A stretch of 64,000 nucleotides of DNA from Coriolopsis trogii (lineage: Eukaryota; Basidiomycota; Agaricomycetes; Polyporales; Polyporaceae). The position numbers and the translations under genes are program-made. The stretch spans positions 248,001 through 312,000 of the forward strand of contig JAHYIO010000006.1 of NCBI GenBank assembly GCA_020543525.1, written 5' to 3'. Positions 48,801 to 60,349 of the stretch are shown in pieces (position 1 is the first letter of the stretch; every line of letters begins with the position of its first letter). The notes under the pieces were generated by a model. That model had not been told where the DNA came from and ran no database searches. It saw only the letters and a list, made by a program, of their open reading frames with translations.

Positions 48801-50555
48801 GGCGGTCGAGCGGAGTGTGTGGGCGCAGAGATCGCACGGAAGATTACTGCTCCCGCAGGCCCCCTTAGCCACTGGTAGGCACAAGGACCAGATCGGTCTC
48901 CAAGCCGACCACTGGATGTGTGGGGTATGCTGGAGGGCACGTCGCTCGATTGTCGGGTGAAGGTCGGTGAGGGGAGGGGCACTCTCGTCGGCCATTCAAC
49001 CATTTGGTGCCCGAGAAGAGGAGGGGTATCGGTGCGCCGACGTCCCGGGCGAGGTCCAGGGGACTAACCTCGATCCTGGAGGATGAATTCCCACTTTCAA
49101 TGGCTTCGCGAGTGGGTCTGTCAATGCGGGCGGATCGATACGTACCACGGGGTTTATTCGGGCGGAGACTTGGGGTGGCAGATCGCTTCCGCGAAGGCTG
49201 GCGTTCTGGGACAATGTTACCCATGGTGTCCGGCCCGCTCGGCGTTCTCAGCGCGCGGTGGCGAGCGGGTCTGAAAGTCTGCGCGACTCGTGGACGTAAG
49301 CCCTCAGGCTCGCATGGGCTGTCCTTCGCGTGTACTAATGAGGCTGGAGCTTACTGTACGGTGGTGGTCAGCCTGGTGTTGGGTTTTGGGCTACGCAGGC
49401 ATCGATGTCAGCCCCGTTGAGTACTTGAGTTGGCACATGGACATTGACCTTTCGTGCCAGTCTGTTAAGCCGGTGGCGCCGCCGTGGGACACAAGGATTC
49501 CCGCTCAGATGCATCGGTCGGATGTCCTTGTGAAGGGAAAGGACGGTCGGTGCGTCCGATGTGGCACACACCGACAGCTTCTTGCGTGTGCATGCAGACG
49601 TTGGACAAGACAAACGGTGCAATCCCCCTGTCCGTGTTGTCCAAATTCGTGGGGGTTGCTAGCGCGTGGTCGAATCTCACCGATAGAACCATGTCCGTGT
49701 TTGGGCGTTCCATGCGAGCCTACGACGTGATCCCTACATTTGTGCGAGGGTGACGTTCAGCGAGGGTTTCTATCTGGACTCTGCTGGTCTCCACGCGCCG
49801 GGGAGCTTGTTGGAGCTCTCCCGATATAGACCGTCAGGCCTGCTGATGTCAGTTCGTGTCCACGGTGAAGGCGGACTCGCAACAATATACCGAGATGCCA
49901 GTAACGCCTTGTACGTGTAAGTGGCACGCCCTTCCGAGTCTCCGTCAAAAGACCCACTTTGTGAAACCATATTTCTTACTGAACGAGGAAGAGGAAACCG
50001 ATCGATTGTGTAGGTGGCATGTTCGGGTCTCCGCTCGCCACAATCCACTCCGATGCATCGGTGTTCCAGGGTAGAGCCTCGGGGGTCCGAAGTCGCAGTC
50101 AGTGCGCTCGACGTGCACACTCCACCTTCTCCCGCATCCAAGGCAGACGCAAGACAAATGGTGGCGTGCCTCGTCCGCCGTCCTCGCGGTCCCGCGCATA
50201 TGACGATCTCGAAGGTCAGGGTGTGTTCGGCAGTTAGGACTTAGTCGGGAATTCTGGTGCGCGCGCGAACACCTCCGATTCAGCGGCGTTCCATGGGTCG
50301 CGTCGAGCTTGCGAGGTGAGCCACACATTTTTTTTGCTCAGGCGGTGTTCAGCGACAGTGTCTACCTCCATGGTTCATCACTGCTGACAGCTTTCATCAG
50401 ACACCCTCGTCATGGGAGCTTATTGAAGCTCCCGCGAGGTAGACAGGCAGGTCTGCACATGCTTCATATGAAGGCGGTCACTCTACTAGTACTTTCGGCG
50501 GACTCCAAGTGAACGTCCGAGATAAACGCCCTGTACGTGCAGGCGGCCGTGATAC
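45801..50555 (+). repeat. arm repeat, copy B
   Basis: Third copy of the repeat, in the same orientation as C and inverted relative to A. Segment 48068-50555 is almost identical to A (11330-8740), including the tandem 620-bp units and long shared frames. Segment 45801-48068 is much less similar to A (roughly three-quarters identical by eye) and comparably related to C. An interval of about 190 bp near 47875-48067 has no counterpart in A. Homology stops near 50555, just before the next gene. No intact protein or transposon motif is present. Confidence 0.6.
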
Positions 50556-50771
50556 AACGGATGTAATATTGACAGCGTGTGTGCGAGTATGTACGTTCTG
50601 AATCCCATCACTTTCCATACCTCCCTGCTTCAATGTATGCGCAATCAGTGCTAGAGCTGGCTTGAAAGCTCTCGACTCGCTACTGACAACATCAGGAGAG
50701 TATGTGCTATATACCACTATTGCCACGGCAAATCAATGTACACTCCATTCAGGATTGACTCGGGTCTCGTA

Positions 50772-53700
50772 CTAATCCGCCCACGCCGACCAGTGCTCTC
50801 TCTCCGTCGATGCCAACGCCTGCATCCTGCGAATGATCCTCTTCGACGCCTCATCCGTATAGTACTTCTGCGCCGCATCACGCGTGTTACGCAACGTCAG
50901 CAGTACACGGTTCATATATTCGCAATCGCCCCTCCCGACCACGCCAAACGTATCCTCTGTTGCTCCCGCACACCAGATGTCGTACGCGGTTAACTTGGCA
51001 CACGACTCCAACGTGATGCTCCTGGGCGAGTGCCGCTCGGGGATCGGCCGGACGCTGACTGTCGACTCCGGCGATGCGAGTGAGAGGACGACGCGCACGA
51101 CTGGCAGCGGCTCCTTCTCGTCCTTGTCGAAGATGCGAAGGTCGTAGGGGTCTATAGCCGTGAAGAGCGAGGGCGAGATGACGGCCGTGAAGAACGGGGT
51201 ATTCTTGACCTGGAACATGAGCACCGTCATCTTGCCCGTGAGCAGATCCGGGCCTAGCACACATGGGAGCGCAATGTCAATGGCTGCCTGGTTCTCTGCG
51301 CAGATGATCCCCGCGCCACGCGACATTGCAAGCCGGAGATATGCCCTGTTCAAGACACCGAAGCTGTGCACCTTGATGAAGTGGTTGAAATAGAGCAGAC
51401 CATCCTTGAAGGCATTCTCCAGCGTGGTCTTTGCGTCCGCGGCGGTGCGGTACTTCAGAGGCAAACTCTCGAGGCAGGTCTTGATGTATGGTTCCCCAAT
51501 GAGCGCTTCTAGGAATTGCACGATAGTGACGATGCGCCGGTTCGTCGCTCCATCGTACTTTAAGACGTCTGCCTCTCCTACGGGGGCTCCACAGTCACCA
51601 GGAGGTGGTGTTCCGTCCGGGAGAGGGATCGTCGTTGCACGGTCACGGGCGTCCGAGTCGAGCAACAGCACGGCGGCAAGGAGCTCCCCTCGAGTGCCAA
51701 GGTCCAGAGATGAGTCTCGAAGATGTTCATAAAGCACATGATAGGGATTAATGGAGTTCGCCACAAGAACACCGGCTGACCACCTTTGCTTGATGAACAA
51801 GTCACATGCGGCCTCCGCAAGCAGAGGCTCAGAGGCAGAGGTGGTGAGGATCTCGGAAAATCCACTGGTTGCGTAGAGAAGGATGCGCAGATGGTCGGCG
51901 ACGAGCGTGTGTTCTACTGACGGTGTAGGGGAGGCAGTTGGACGGAACGCGATCGGCACGCGTACCGCAATGCATGCCAATTGTTGCATTGAACTGAGCT
52001 TCGTGGGTGTGAACGCTGTTGTCTCGGCACGCAACAGCTTCATCTGAGCATATCTGGTGATGCCAGCCTGGAAAACAGATCCGCCCTTATCGTAGACAGC
52101 TCCGAACCTGCAGTCATCCAGCAGAGATTAGCCTAAAACATGTCCGGCACATGTTTGACTTACAACGGGCGACCGAGGTGCGAAATATGATAGGTGGACG
52201 CAACCTGTCTCAAACTCCAGGGATGTTGTGGGTCATTGGTAAGGCGTGGAGCAAGGGAGTCGAGCAGCGCAAGGGAGATGGGCGGGAATGTCTCAAGCTG
52301 CATCTCCACCAGACGACTCGAAGATTCCTTTTGAGCGCGATCTGATCAAGCTTGCCCATTGTCGACAAAAAGACCGCAAATATGGGGAGATTGACAATCG
52401 TGCGTAGTGCGCGCCGTAGGATAGTGAATTGCGTCGATCGCGTCCCCTTGAGGGTTGATGCGGTTAGGACATGAGACTCATCGAAACATAGAATGACAAG
52501 TGGCTTGGTGCGTGTGCTGATTGTCACTCCACCAAGTAATTGAAGCAATGCCTGTGCAGCACTTGCAACTCTTGCACCGTCTAGACCACCACGTTGCCCC
52601 GATGAGCGCGCTATCAGCACAAATGCAATTAGTGACTGACGTGGCTCTGCATCGCTGCGCAATCGACGTGTTGGACTTGGCTTGTTGAATGTCACTTCAT
52701 GTGTAGATGGGAGCGGAGGGGGTGATAGTGGATCGGTTGTAAATGAGGATGCGCATTCAGATGTAGATGATGGAAGGATGGAAGATTCAAACTGGAGGCT
52801 ATCTAAGACACCTTACGCACCTATGAATGCAAACTTACCTCCTGTGCCTTCTTGATGACAGCATCGAAGAACCCGACCCGATATGCACCATGCTGACCAA
52901 ATCGCATATGTTCATTCATGCGCTCTCTGAACTTGCTCGCAAAGCACTTCACGCGCACATCCGTGTCAACATCTGCCCCTTCAGTCGATGATCAGGACTA
53001 ACTCTAGAAGGCGCACAAGACGTACCTGTGTCGAACGCGACATATCCTTGAGCCAGCTCGACCAATCGCTCTCTTGTGACAACAAACAAGCCGTATAAGA
53101 AGGCGTGCATCCTGATCTCATATTGCCGTTCGTCGGACTTGATTGCGCATACAAATTCTGCAGCAGCAGAATCCGGAGGCGGAAAGACTGACATAGACCT
53201 CGTCAGTCCAATGGGCTTCAATGGACAGCGTGCCATGACGCACCATCCTTTCCACCACTCAGATTTATCGGCACATAGACTATTCTTTTGGCGAGTTCGT
53301 CGTTCATTCGGGACTTTCCGGTACCCGATGATTGGGCGTAAGCAGCATATCGAGCGTATGTCTCGCTTTTCGACCATTGCGTGTACTCTCTCAGACGAAA
53401 GTATAGGGCTTCGGCATCGCCACGAAACTCCGCGCACCACGCGATTCGGTTGCTTTGGATACGCAACGCGGTAAGAACCTAGTACATCGGGAGTTCACAA
53501 TAAAATTGACACACCTTGTTCGGAAGAGACAGTGGCTTCAGATGTGGGTTGCCCGAGATACTCAGACATCGGCTCCTTCTTCGTCGGGGCATAGAGAATA
53601 TCTGACATGGCGTGATGTAATAACTGAGAAATAAGGAGGGAGCCATACTCACCTGATAGCATGACACTCTTGAAGTCGCCTTTCTCCAAGAGTTCCTGAA

Positions 53701-53989
53701 TATGAGGCTGCACCTTGAGAAGATCATCGACAGCGTTAAGACTGTCGCCAAGCGTCTCGTTGAAAGTGCCGGGTTTGCGCTTGTTTAGTTCTCCGACGAG
53801 GTGCATTAGGCGGAACTGTGGTATGGGGATTGCCGTGAGAGATTGAAGAAACTCGGTGTCGGATAGCCACTCGTGGAGGTCGTCTTCGGTGAATGGAGTA
53901 TCCAGGCGGGGCTTTTTGACCGGAGTTTCTGGACCAACGAGTGAATATAAACGGCGTCCCATTTTGCTGTCTGTGTCACTATCCATCAT
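50772..53989 (-). pseudogene. P-loop NTPase with nuclease-like C-terminus, one frameshift
   Basis: Seven exons on the minus strand: 53989-53653, 53601-53513, 53478-53256, 53187-53026, 52972-52839, 52791-52164 and 52107-50772, all GT-AG. The sixth is one base short: near 52331 the reading frame slips, so the gene is either a fresh pseudogene or carries a sequencing error. Otherwise it is about 970 codons. Walker A is SSGTGKSR (about residue 195) and Walker B is LVILCFDESH (about 420). The C-terminal 440 residues include FNHFIKVHSFG and then GAGIICAENQAAIDIALP with MTVLMFQVKN some 20 residues on, resembling the D...QxK core of PD-(D/E)xK nucleases. I recognise this as a large Agaricomycete-specific family. 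Its layout resembles Crinkler/RHS-type P-loop plus nuclease effectors, which is an inference. Confidence 0.7.
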
Positions 53990-54231
53990 GTGTTGCAAGG
54001 TAGGTAAGTCTGAGACGGATGAATTTCGAAACGCGCACGCACCAAAGTCTTCCCGGCGGCTTTCTCCGGTCCGTTCCCGACTGCCCGAAATGGACAGGGG
54101 GCTGCTTAGCGCTGGAAGAGTGGGAAGGTGCTGGAAGACACCGGCGATGCTGACTACGACCACACTCTCGTGTTATAAACCACCATTAGCAGTCTACCGG
54201 CTGTTACGTTGACTGCTGCCCCTCTACCATC

Positions 54232-56283
54232 ATGTCTGACGGGCGTGGAATGCCTCTGCTGAGCCGGCCTCCACCAGAATACACCGCAAATGAACCGGCT
54301 TGTCGGAAATGCAACAAGGAGTTCAACATTCTCTTCACGCGATCGAGGAGATGTAACCACTGTGGTATGTGGCGGACGATCTCGCATGTACTGGGTTCGG
54401 CTGATCACACACACCATCGTGATCCCAGGTTACTCCTACTGCCATTCGTGCACCGATTATCAGGCGTTAATGCCCCGCCGTGGCAGCGGAGAGGGAGAAC
54501 GAGATCCAGGAAATACGAGCGGGTACGATCCCATGCCTGTGTGTGCATTCTGCATCGAGATGTTGCAAAGTAGGTCGTCGCACTCTATCATTCCCGCCAC
54601 AGAAAGAGAGAGTTGAGCAGTGCGAGCGTGTGTGTAGTCACCGCGAGCGGTAAGGGCCAGTTGAAGCAGCTACCCATGGCGAAGCTCAAGAAGTATGCCA
54701 AGGCGTATAATATCGATGTGGCGGGCGTGATAGAGAAGGACGATTTCATTGACAGGCTTGTCGCTGCGAGGGTAAGTGAGACCACTTTCCATAGTATACC
54801 CCGCCTCCTTGTTGGAAAGCCACACCCCGAATATCCTCGAGTTGCCCCCGAGCCAAAGCGGATGTCTGATTGTATCGTCTGCCGCCATGTTGCCATTGAT
54901 AGGTAGCTCACACTCGCAACTCCCTGTCCTGAATGCTGTGTACACGACTTGGTCGGCTGTGGATGCTCTTGGGGGCGGGCAGTGTCAACGGATCTAATCA
55001 GTGCGTCCAGCTCACTCATTGTATCCATACAGGGGCCGGACGGATGTCTTCCTCCAGAGAAGGAGAGCTACTATCGCAAACATTCGGTCCCGAACCGAGC
55101 CAGCAATCGACCCCGAGGTCTATTCTCCCGGGCTATGGACGCGGTGACCGGCGAACGCGGGTCGACTTCACCTACACCACCACCCCGTCAGCAGCCCCAG
55201 ACTCCACAGCCACGGCAGCACCCTCCACGGCAACGCACAACTTCCGGACCGAGCAGATACGCTCCGCAAGGATACCCGGGTGCTCACTACCAACAGCAGC
55301 AACAACGACCCGCCCAGTATCCCCCACATCCACATTACCAGCCATCATACGCCCCTCCGCCTGGATATCCGCCATCGTACGTCCACCCACACGGATACAC
55401 TCCACAGTACACGCAGGCCCCACCCCGACCGCACTCGAACCCCAATGTCCCTCCGCAGACCGGACGTCGACGCGCGGCATCAGCGTCCCGGGCGAGCACC
55501 CCGCGGGCGACCTCGCCCGCTCGGCCCGCGGTGGTGGTGCCCAGCATCGACGAGCTGCTCGACATGTCGGACGAGCAGCTCGCCGCGCTCTCGATCGGCT
55601 CGCTCAAAGAGATCTTGTTCAAGAACCACGTCACGGCGCGGCTCGTCGTCGAGAAGAGCGAGCTCGTCGCGCGCGTCCGGACGCTCATCGAGGAGGAGCG
55701 GGCGGAGCGGGAGCGCAAGGCGGCGGAGGAGGCGGCCGAGCGCGAGCTGGAGGAGGAGATGCGGCGGGCGAGGGTCGAGAGTATGGCCGGATCGACGGGA
55801 GCTGCGCAGGGCACGGGCACGGAGGGCGGCGGGGACGCTGGGCATGGAGACGCAGGTCGCGACGGCGCGCCCGCATCCTCAGAATCGGTTCCTGTGCCTC
55901 AGGACCAGCCATCGAGCGAGGGTGCGCCGAATTCTTCGCCGCAAGCTGCGTCTTCGCCCAAGCAGGCGGCCTCCCCAGCGCCCGCGAGCTCGTTGTCTCC
56001 CAAGGCTCAGCAGATGGCATCGCGATTAGAACGGACGGGATTGTGCGTGATCTGCCAGGACGAAGAGGCAAACATCGCCATCGTCGATTGCGGGTGAGTG
56101 TCTCGGTCCCTCTCTGTTCTTTCATGCCTGTACTGCTTAAGGTGCTGACGCCTGGTCTTTGACAGCCACCTCGCGATGTGTCGAGCGTGCTCGGATCTCA
56201 TCATGAACAGCACGCGCGAGTGTCCGCTGTGCCGCACTAGGATCGTGACGGAGAGTCGTCTTCTGAGGATATTCAAGACATAG
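54232..56283 (+). CDS. FYVE-SAP-RING E3 ubiquitin ligase, RNF34/RFFL-like
   Basis: Five exons, 54232-54364, 54429-54569, 54638-54771, 55033-56093 and 56166-56283, give 528 residues. The order matches animal RNF34/RFFL (CARP) ligases. First is an FYVE-like zinc finger with CRKC, RRCNHCG, YCHSC and CAFC (residues 20-92). Next is a SAP-like helix pair (LKKYAKAYNIDVAGV, about 105-120). A second SAP-like segment has IDELLDMSDEQLAALSIGSL (about 310-330), then a charged coiled coil. The C-terminal RING has CVICQDEEANIAIVDCGH, CRAC and CPLC. Between the SAP segments lies a Pro/Gln/Tyr-rich region of about 130 residues. Expected role: membrane-associated ubiquitin ligase, perhaps endosomal, though the canonical FYVE basic patch is altered to RSRRCNHCG so phosphoinositide binding is uncertain. 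It is divergent from the P-loop gene (242 bp apart). Confidence 0.9.
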
Positions 56284-56711
56284 AGTGGGTTTTGCCTACT
56301 GACTAGGCCTGATTCTTCGACGCTCTCGAGTCGCAACTGCTGTCAATCCATATATCTCGTGTTGTAGGTTCCCAACGGAGTCTGTTGTATGTATCGCATG
56401 TGCTTGTTAATGTAGGATGTACCATACCATAGGCCATTAGCTCCATTGTCACAGGTTGAGTGACCTGACTGAGAGTCCTCAAGGATTTCTGTCAAGATTG
56501 GGGTTTAAGGTTTACCAGATACTGTACATGGTTTCCAACAAAAACATCACAGGAGCAGCAGCAGCAGCAGCGTACACAGCGAGCGACCGATTACGAGTAT
56601 GAGTACAGCAAGACGACGACACTGTATCCGAACCGAGCACAATCAGATGAGATGTCTGTAGCGCAGCGTGCACGGAGCACTCACACATGCAACACAGAGC
56701 GAAGTTGCTCC
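56284..56711. other. convergent 3' intergenic region with short (AGC)n run
   Basis: Lies between two convergent genes and holds both presumed 3' ends. A (GCA)n microsatellite of about six units is at 56550-56570. No gene. Confidence 0.5.
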
Positions 56712-57990
56712 TCAATCCTCCTCCACCGAGCTCCCAGGATTTTCGCTGGAGCCAGACAACTCGGACGGTGACCGTGGGGGTACATGTACGATCCGGTCCG
56801 GCGGGCATACGTCGGGAGGGGAGAGCGGTCGCTTGATCGACACGCGCGGAGGCAGACGCGGTGTGGGGACGCGAATGATGAGTTTCTTTGTGGGAGGTGT
56901 GACCATAGTCGTCGCCACGGGCCCCTCGGTGTCCATGGTGGGCGTGCATGCCAGGGACTGTTGTGACATGCTAGGAGCGGGCTCGAGGATGAGCGGGGGA
57001 TCGACCTGTACGTAGTCCGGGAGGGAGTCGATGAAGGTGGGCGAGAGGTTGAGCAGCTCGTCGAACGGGAGCGGGACGAGGGGCGAAGAACGTACCTGCA
57101 TGAGGTCTGGCGTCGGCTCGCGCGGTGGAGGGGTCATTGTCGACAGTGTGCTACTGGACGAACGTGCTGCGTTCGAGTTTGGGGACGGAGGGGATTGAGG
57201 CATGTTCATGGAGTCCACGAGGAGTTGCTGCTGGGCTTCAGAGGTGAGTAGCGGATTAGCGAGGACTCTGGAACGCACGAACATGGCTACGCACCTCGAC
57301 CGTTGTCTCCGGTTGACCGGGCTCGCTCTTCATTTCGGTCGCCTGCATGGTAGACAACAAGGAGGAAGATGCGGCTTCTTGGGTCTGAGCATTCCCAGCG
57401 CGGAGAAGCTCGTCGCGCAAGCGCTGCACCTCCTGGGCCAGCTCGCTCTGTCTCCTCATCTGTTCCTCGCGTGACTTTGCCATCTCGTTGCGTTCGTCGG
57501 CCCACTTCATGACCTGCTCTCGCCAGCTAGCCCGCTCTGCTTCCCAATGACTGCGCTCCACCAGCCATTGTCCGCGCTCGGCGCGGAGCGAGATGACCTC
57601 CTGAGCGAGTTCGGTGTGCGCGGACTCCTTGGCCTTTGCCGCGAGTGCGTCCCGCTCCTGGGTGAGAGCACGGATCTGTTCGTCATAGTGGGCTCTCAGC
57701 TCCTTCGTGCGGTGCTCGAAGATCGCCGTGAACAATTGCGCGCCGTGGACGAGTGCGGGGGAGACGCGGACGGGAGTGCTCTGAGTCTGTCCCTGAGGAA
57801 GGGTGGCAAGAGGTGGCTGAGAGACTATGGGGGGATGCTGAGGGTCCGCTGGAGGAGGCTGCGGGGGAGGCATGCCGTTCGTGACCATGATTGTTGAGCT
57901 GGGTGCGCGATGTCTGGAGAGCTGGACGGAGGTCGCGGCAGAAGAACAGAAAACACTGGTCACGATTGAATCTGGCGCTTGTGCAGTCAT
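56712..57990 (-). CDS. coiled-coil protein of unknown function
   Basis: Two exons on the minus strand, 57990-57295 and 57230-56712, with a 64-bp phase-0 intron; 404 residues from the first ATG. An internal start at 57888 (MVTNGMPPPQ) would give 370 and is equally possible. A Pro/Gln-rich head is followed by a long predicted coiled coil with many Glu/Arg/Trp heptads (for example ELRAHYDEQIRALTQERDA and QSELAQEVQRLRDELL, about residues 100-210). Then comes a Ser/Pro-rich tail with DELLNLSPTFIDSLPDYVQV and a basic IRVPTPRLPPRVSIKRPLSP segment. No catalytic domain or known family. It shares its upstream region with YVH1 on the other strand, so the two may be co-regulated. Confidence 0.72.
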
Positions 57991-58174
57991 CTATGACCGA
58001 CGATCCCTGTCGCAGGCTCAGACTCTGGGCGAAAGAGCGTTGGCCAATCCGCTCTCTCTCACGAACCACCATCTTCCCGGTCTGTACATAGCTCTATCCC
58101 CCCGTTCCATACCCAGCAGCCCGCATACCCAACGCACACCGTGACCCAAACGTCGAAAGTCCAAGTCGGGCACG

Positions 58175-60186
58175 ATGTCGATGAACGAGATCGTCCCAAA
58201 TTTGTGGGTTGGTGACCTCCCGAGCGCACTGGATGCGGAGAATCTGCGCGCACACAACATCCGCAGCGTTTTGTCGGCGATGCGTGGACGGGTCTCCATC
58301 CATGAGGTACGTCTCCTTCAAAAAAGTGGCGCACGAGCCAGATCCTGACGAGCTACAGAACAGACTTTCATCAGGCATCAGATCAACATAGATGACACCG
58401 AGCACTCGGACATCCTCCAGCATTTTGTTCCATCCATCACGTTCATCCAGTCTGAGCTCGAAAAGGGCTATGGCGTTCTTGTGCATTGCCAGGCAGGCAT
58501 GAGTGAGTGTTTTCCTCGCTTCATTTCAGGAGCAGTGCCGACAGATTGGTGCAGGTCGAAGTGTTGCGATTGTCGCCGCGTACCTGATGGTCACACAAGG
58601 ACTCGATGCCGATGCTGCGCTTGAAGTCATTCGGAGGGCGCGTCCGGACGTCCAGTGAGTCATGTTCAAACCCGTCGTGAGTCTTGCAGTTCAAATAGCT
58701 CTCGTCTCAGACCAAACGAAGGGTTCATGCGACAACTCGAGATATTCCACCAAGCATCTTTCAAGGTATCGAAGCGTGACAAGGAGACCAGGCTGTTCTA
58801 TCTCGAACGAGTTATGAACGAAGTCATGAGTAAGTACCTGGCATCCGTATGCACTCTTCTATTCACGACTTTCGACAGACGGCGATGGAGAGATCGAGAC
58901 GGAGATGTTCGCCAAGTTCCCCTATAGCCCTTCAGATACCCCGGCACCTCAGCCCAAACGCAGAATCAGGTGCAAAATGTGCAGGCAAGAGCTGGCTGCA
59001 CGAGAACACATGCTCGACCATGGTCAACTGGGACCGCCGACACCTGCGGTCCTCTCCGCGGCTCCCTCAAGGAGACCGTCCATGAACGACCCCAAGCCCC
59101 TCAGTCCCCTCGCATCTGGTGCTGCGGCTCCCCGTCGTGCGTCTGGCTCGAGCGGTGCTAAGCCTATCATGTCCCCTCTCTCCCCTATGACTGACATCTC
59201 GCGAAGACCCTCTTTCGGCGGCGCTCTCCAACGCCCTCGCTTAGGGTCTATCACTGAGGATCGCCCTCTCGAAAGCACATTGCGTGAGCTCGACAGCACT
59301 TCAGTCCAGATCGGACGCTCAGCCTCCGATGCGTTGTCGGACTCTGCCATAGACGAGGATGACTCGGACGAGGAGGAACCGCCCAAGTCCAAGGCTGAAG
59401 GCGAGGAGGGGGCTGAACGCAAACCCATGGGACCACCTCCGGCACCGACAGCATCGAACATTGGGAAGGATTCTGCTCCAGCCATCCCGCATGAAGCGAA
59501 CGAAGAGATCGCGGACAAGGTCGCGCCCCTCCCGTCCGAGCGCCCACCGCTCTCTCTTTCCAGTTCGTCCACCGGCAGCCCATACATCCATCCCAGCGAC
59601 TTGGCTGCCCAGCTGTCGTCCCACCCGAAGCTTGCGGCGCTGCGCTCGTCCGCTCCGTTGACGATGACTCCTCTGGCGTCTGGTTCTGGATCGCAACCGT
59701 CCACGCCTCTGCGGTCGGGTCCGCAGAGTCCCGGGGTAGGCGCCATCAAGGGCTCGGGCTACTTCCCTCCGCAGAGCTCAGGAGTAGCCGCCGCCAAGAG
59801 TGCAGGCCACTTTGCGCCCGCGAGCCCGCCGATCCTTGCCAACCCCAAGTGTTCCGGATACTTTGTTGAGCCGGTGAGGATCGTTGGGAATCGAGAAGTT
59901 GAAATAGCAACGGCTGTGCTGACTTTTGACGCTTTCCGTGCAGATGAAATGGATGGAGCCGTTCCTGGAGCAGGGACATATGGCCGGGAAGATCATGTGT
60001 CCGAACAAGAAGTGTGGCGTGAAATTGGGCAACTACGACTGGGCGGGCGTGTGCTGCAGCTGCAAGGAGTGGGTCGTACCTGTGAGTCGCTCGCTCGCAC
60101 TGATCCGGTCACTATGGCCCTAACGTCGGATATGTCGTACTTAGGGGTTCTGCATTCACCGGTCGAAGGTGGATGAGGTTGTGTGA
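58175..60186 (+). CDS. YVH1: dual-specificity phosphatase YVH1 (DUSP12 orthologue)
   Basis: Seven exons (58175-58306, 58364-58502, 58555-58654, 58711-58829, 58879-59873, 59944-60081, 60145-60186) encode 554 residues, with frame kept at all six junctions. The N-terminal dual-specificity phosphatase domain has NLWVGDLPSALDAENL, an INIDD segment with the general-acid Asp, and the P-loop HCQAGMSRS (catalytic Cys about residue 84). The C-terminal zinc-binding domain is in two parts: CKMCRQELAAREHMLDHG (about 190-207), then CSGYFVEPMKWMEPFLEQG, CPNKKCGVKLGNYDWAG and CCSCKEWVVPGF after about 290 residues of Ser/Pro-rich spacer. Yvh1 is known to remove Mrt4 from pre-60S ribosomes, a role resting on the zinc domain. 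The long spacer inside that domain is the odd feature. Its 3' end converges on the GH25 gene, 163 bp away. Confidence 0.95.
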
Positions 60187-60349
60187 GAGGTAGGAAGGGC
60201 CGAGAATGCTTTCGGCGGTTTTCTGCAATTGTATCGATACATCGTACCCAACATACACGAAGTTCCCAACGATAGGAATGTAGCCTTATCCGAAAATCCA
60301 TCTGCACGCTGCCTATCGTGTCTCGCTTCTCCAAACATGTTTGGCTGTT

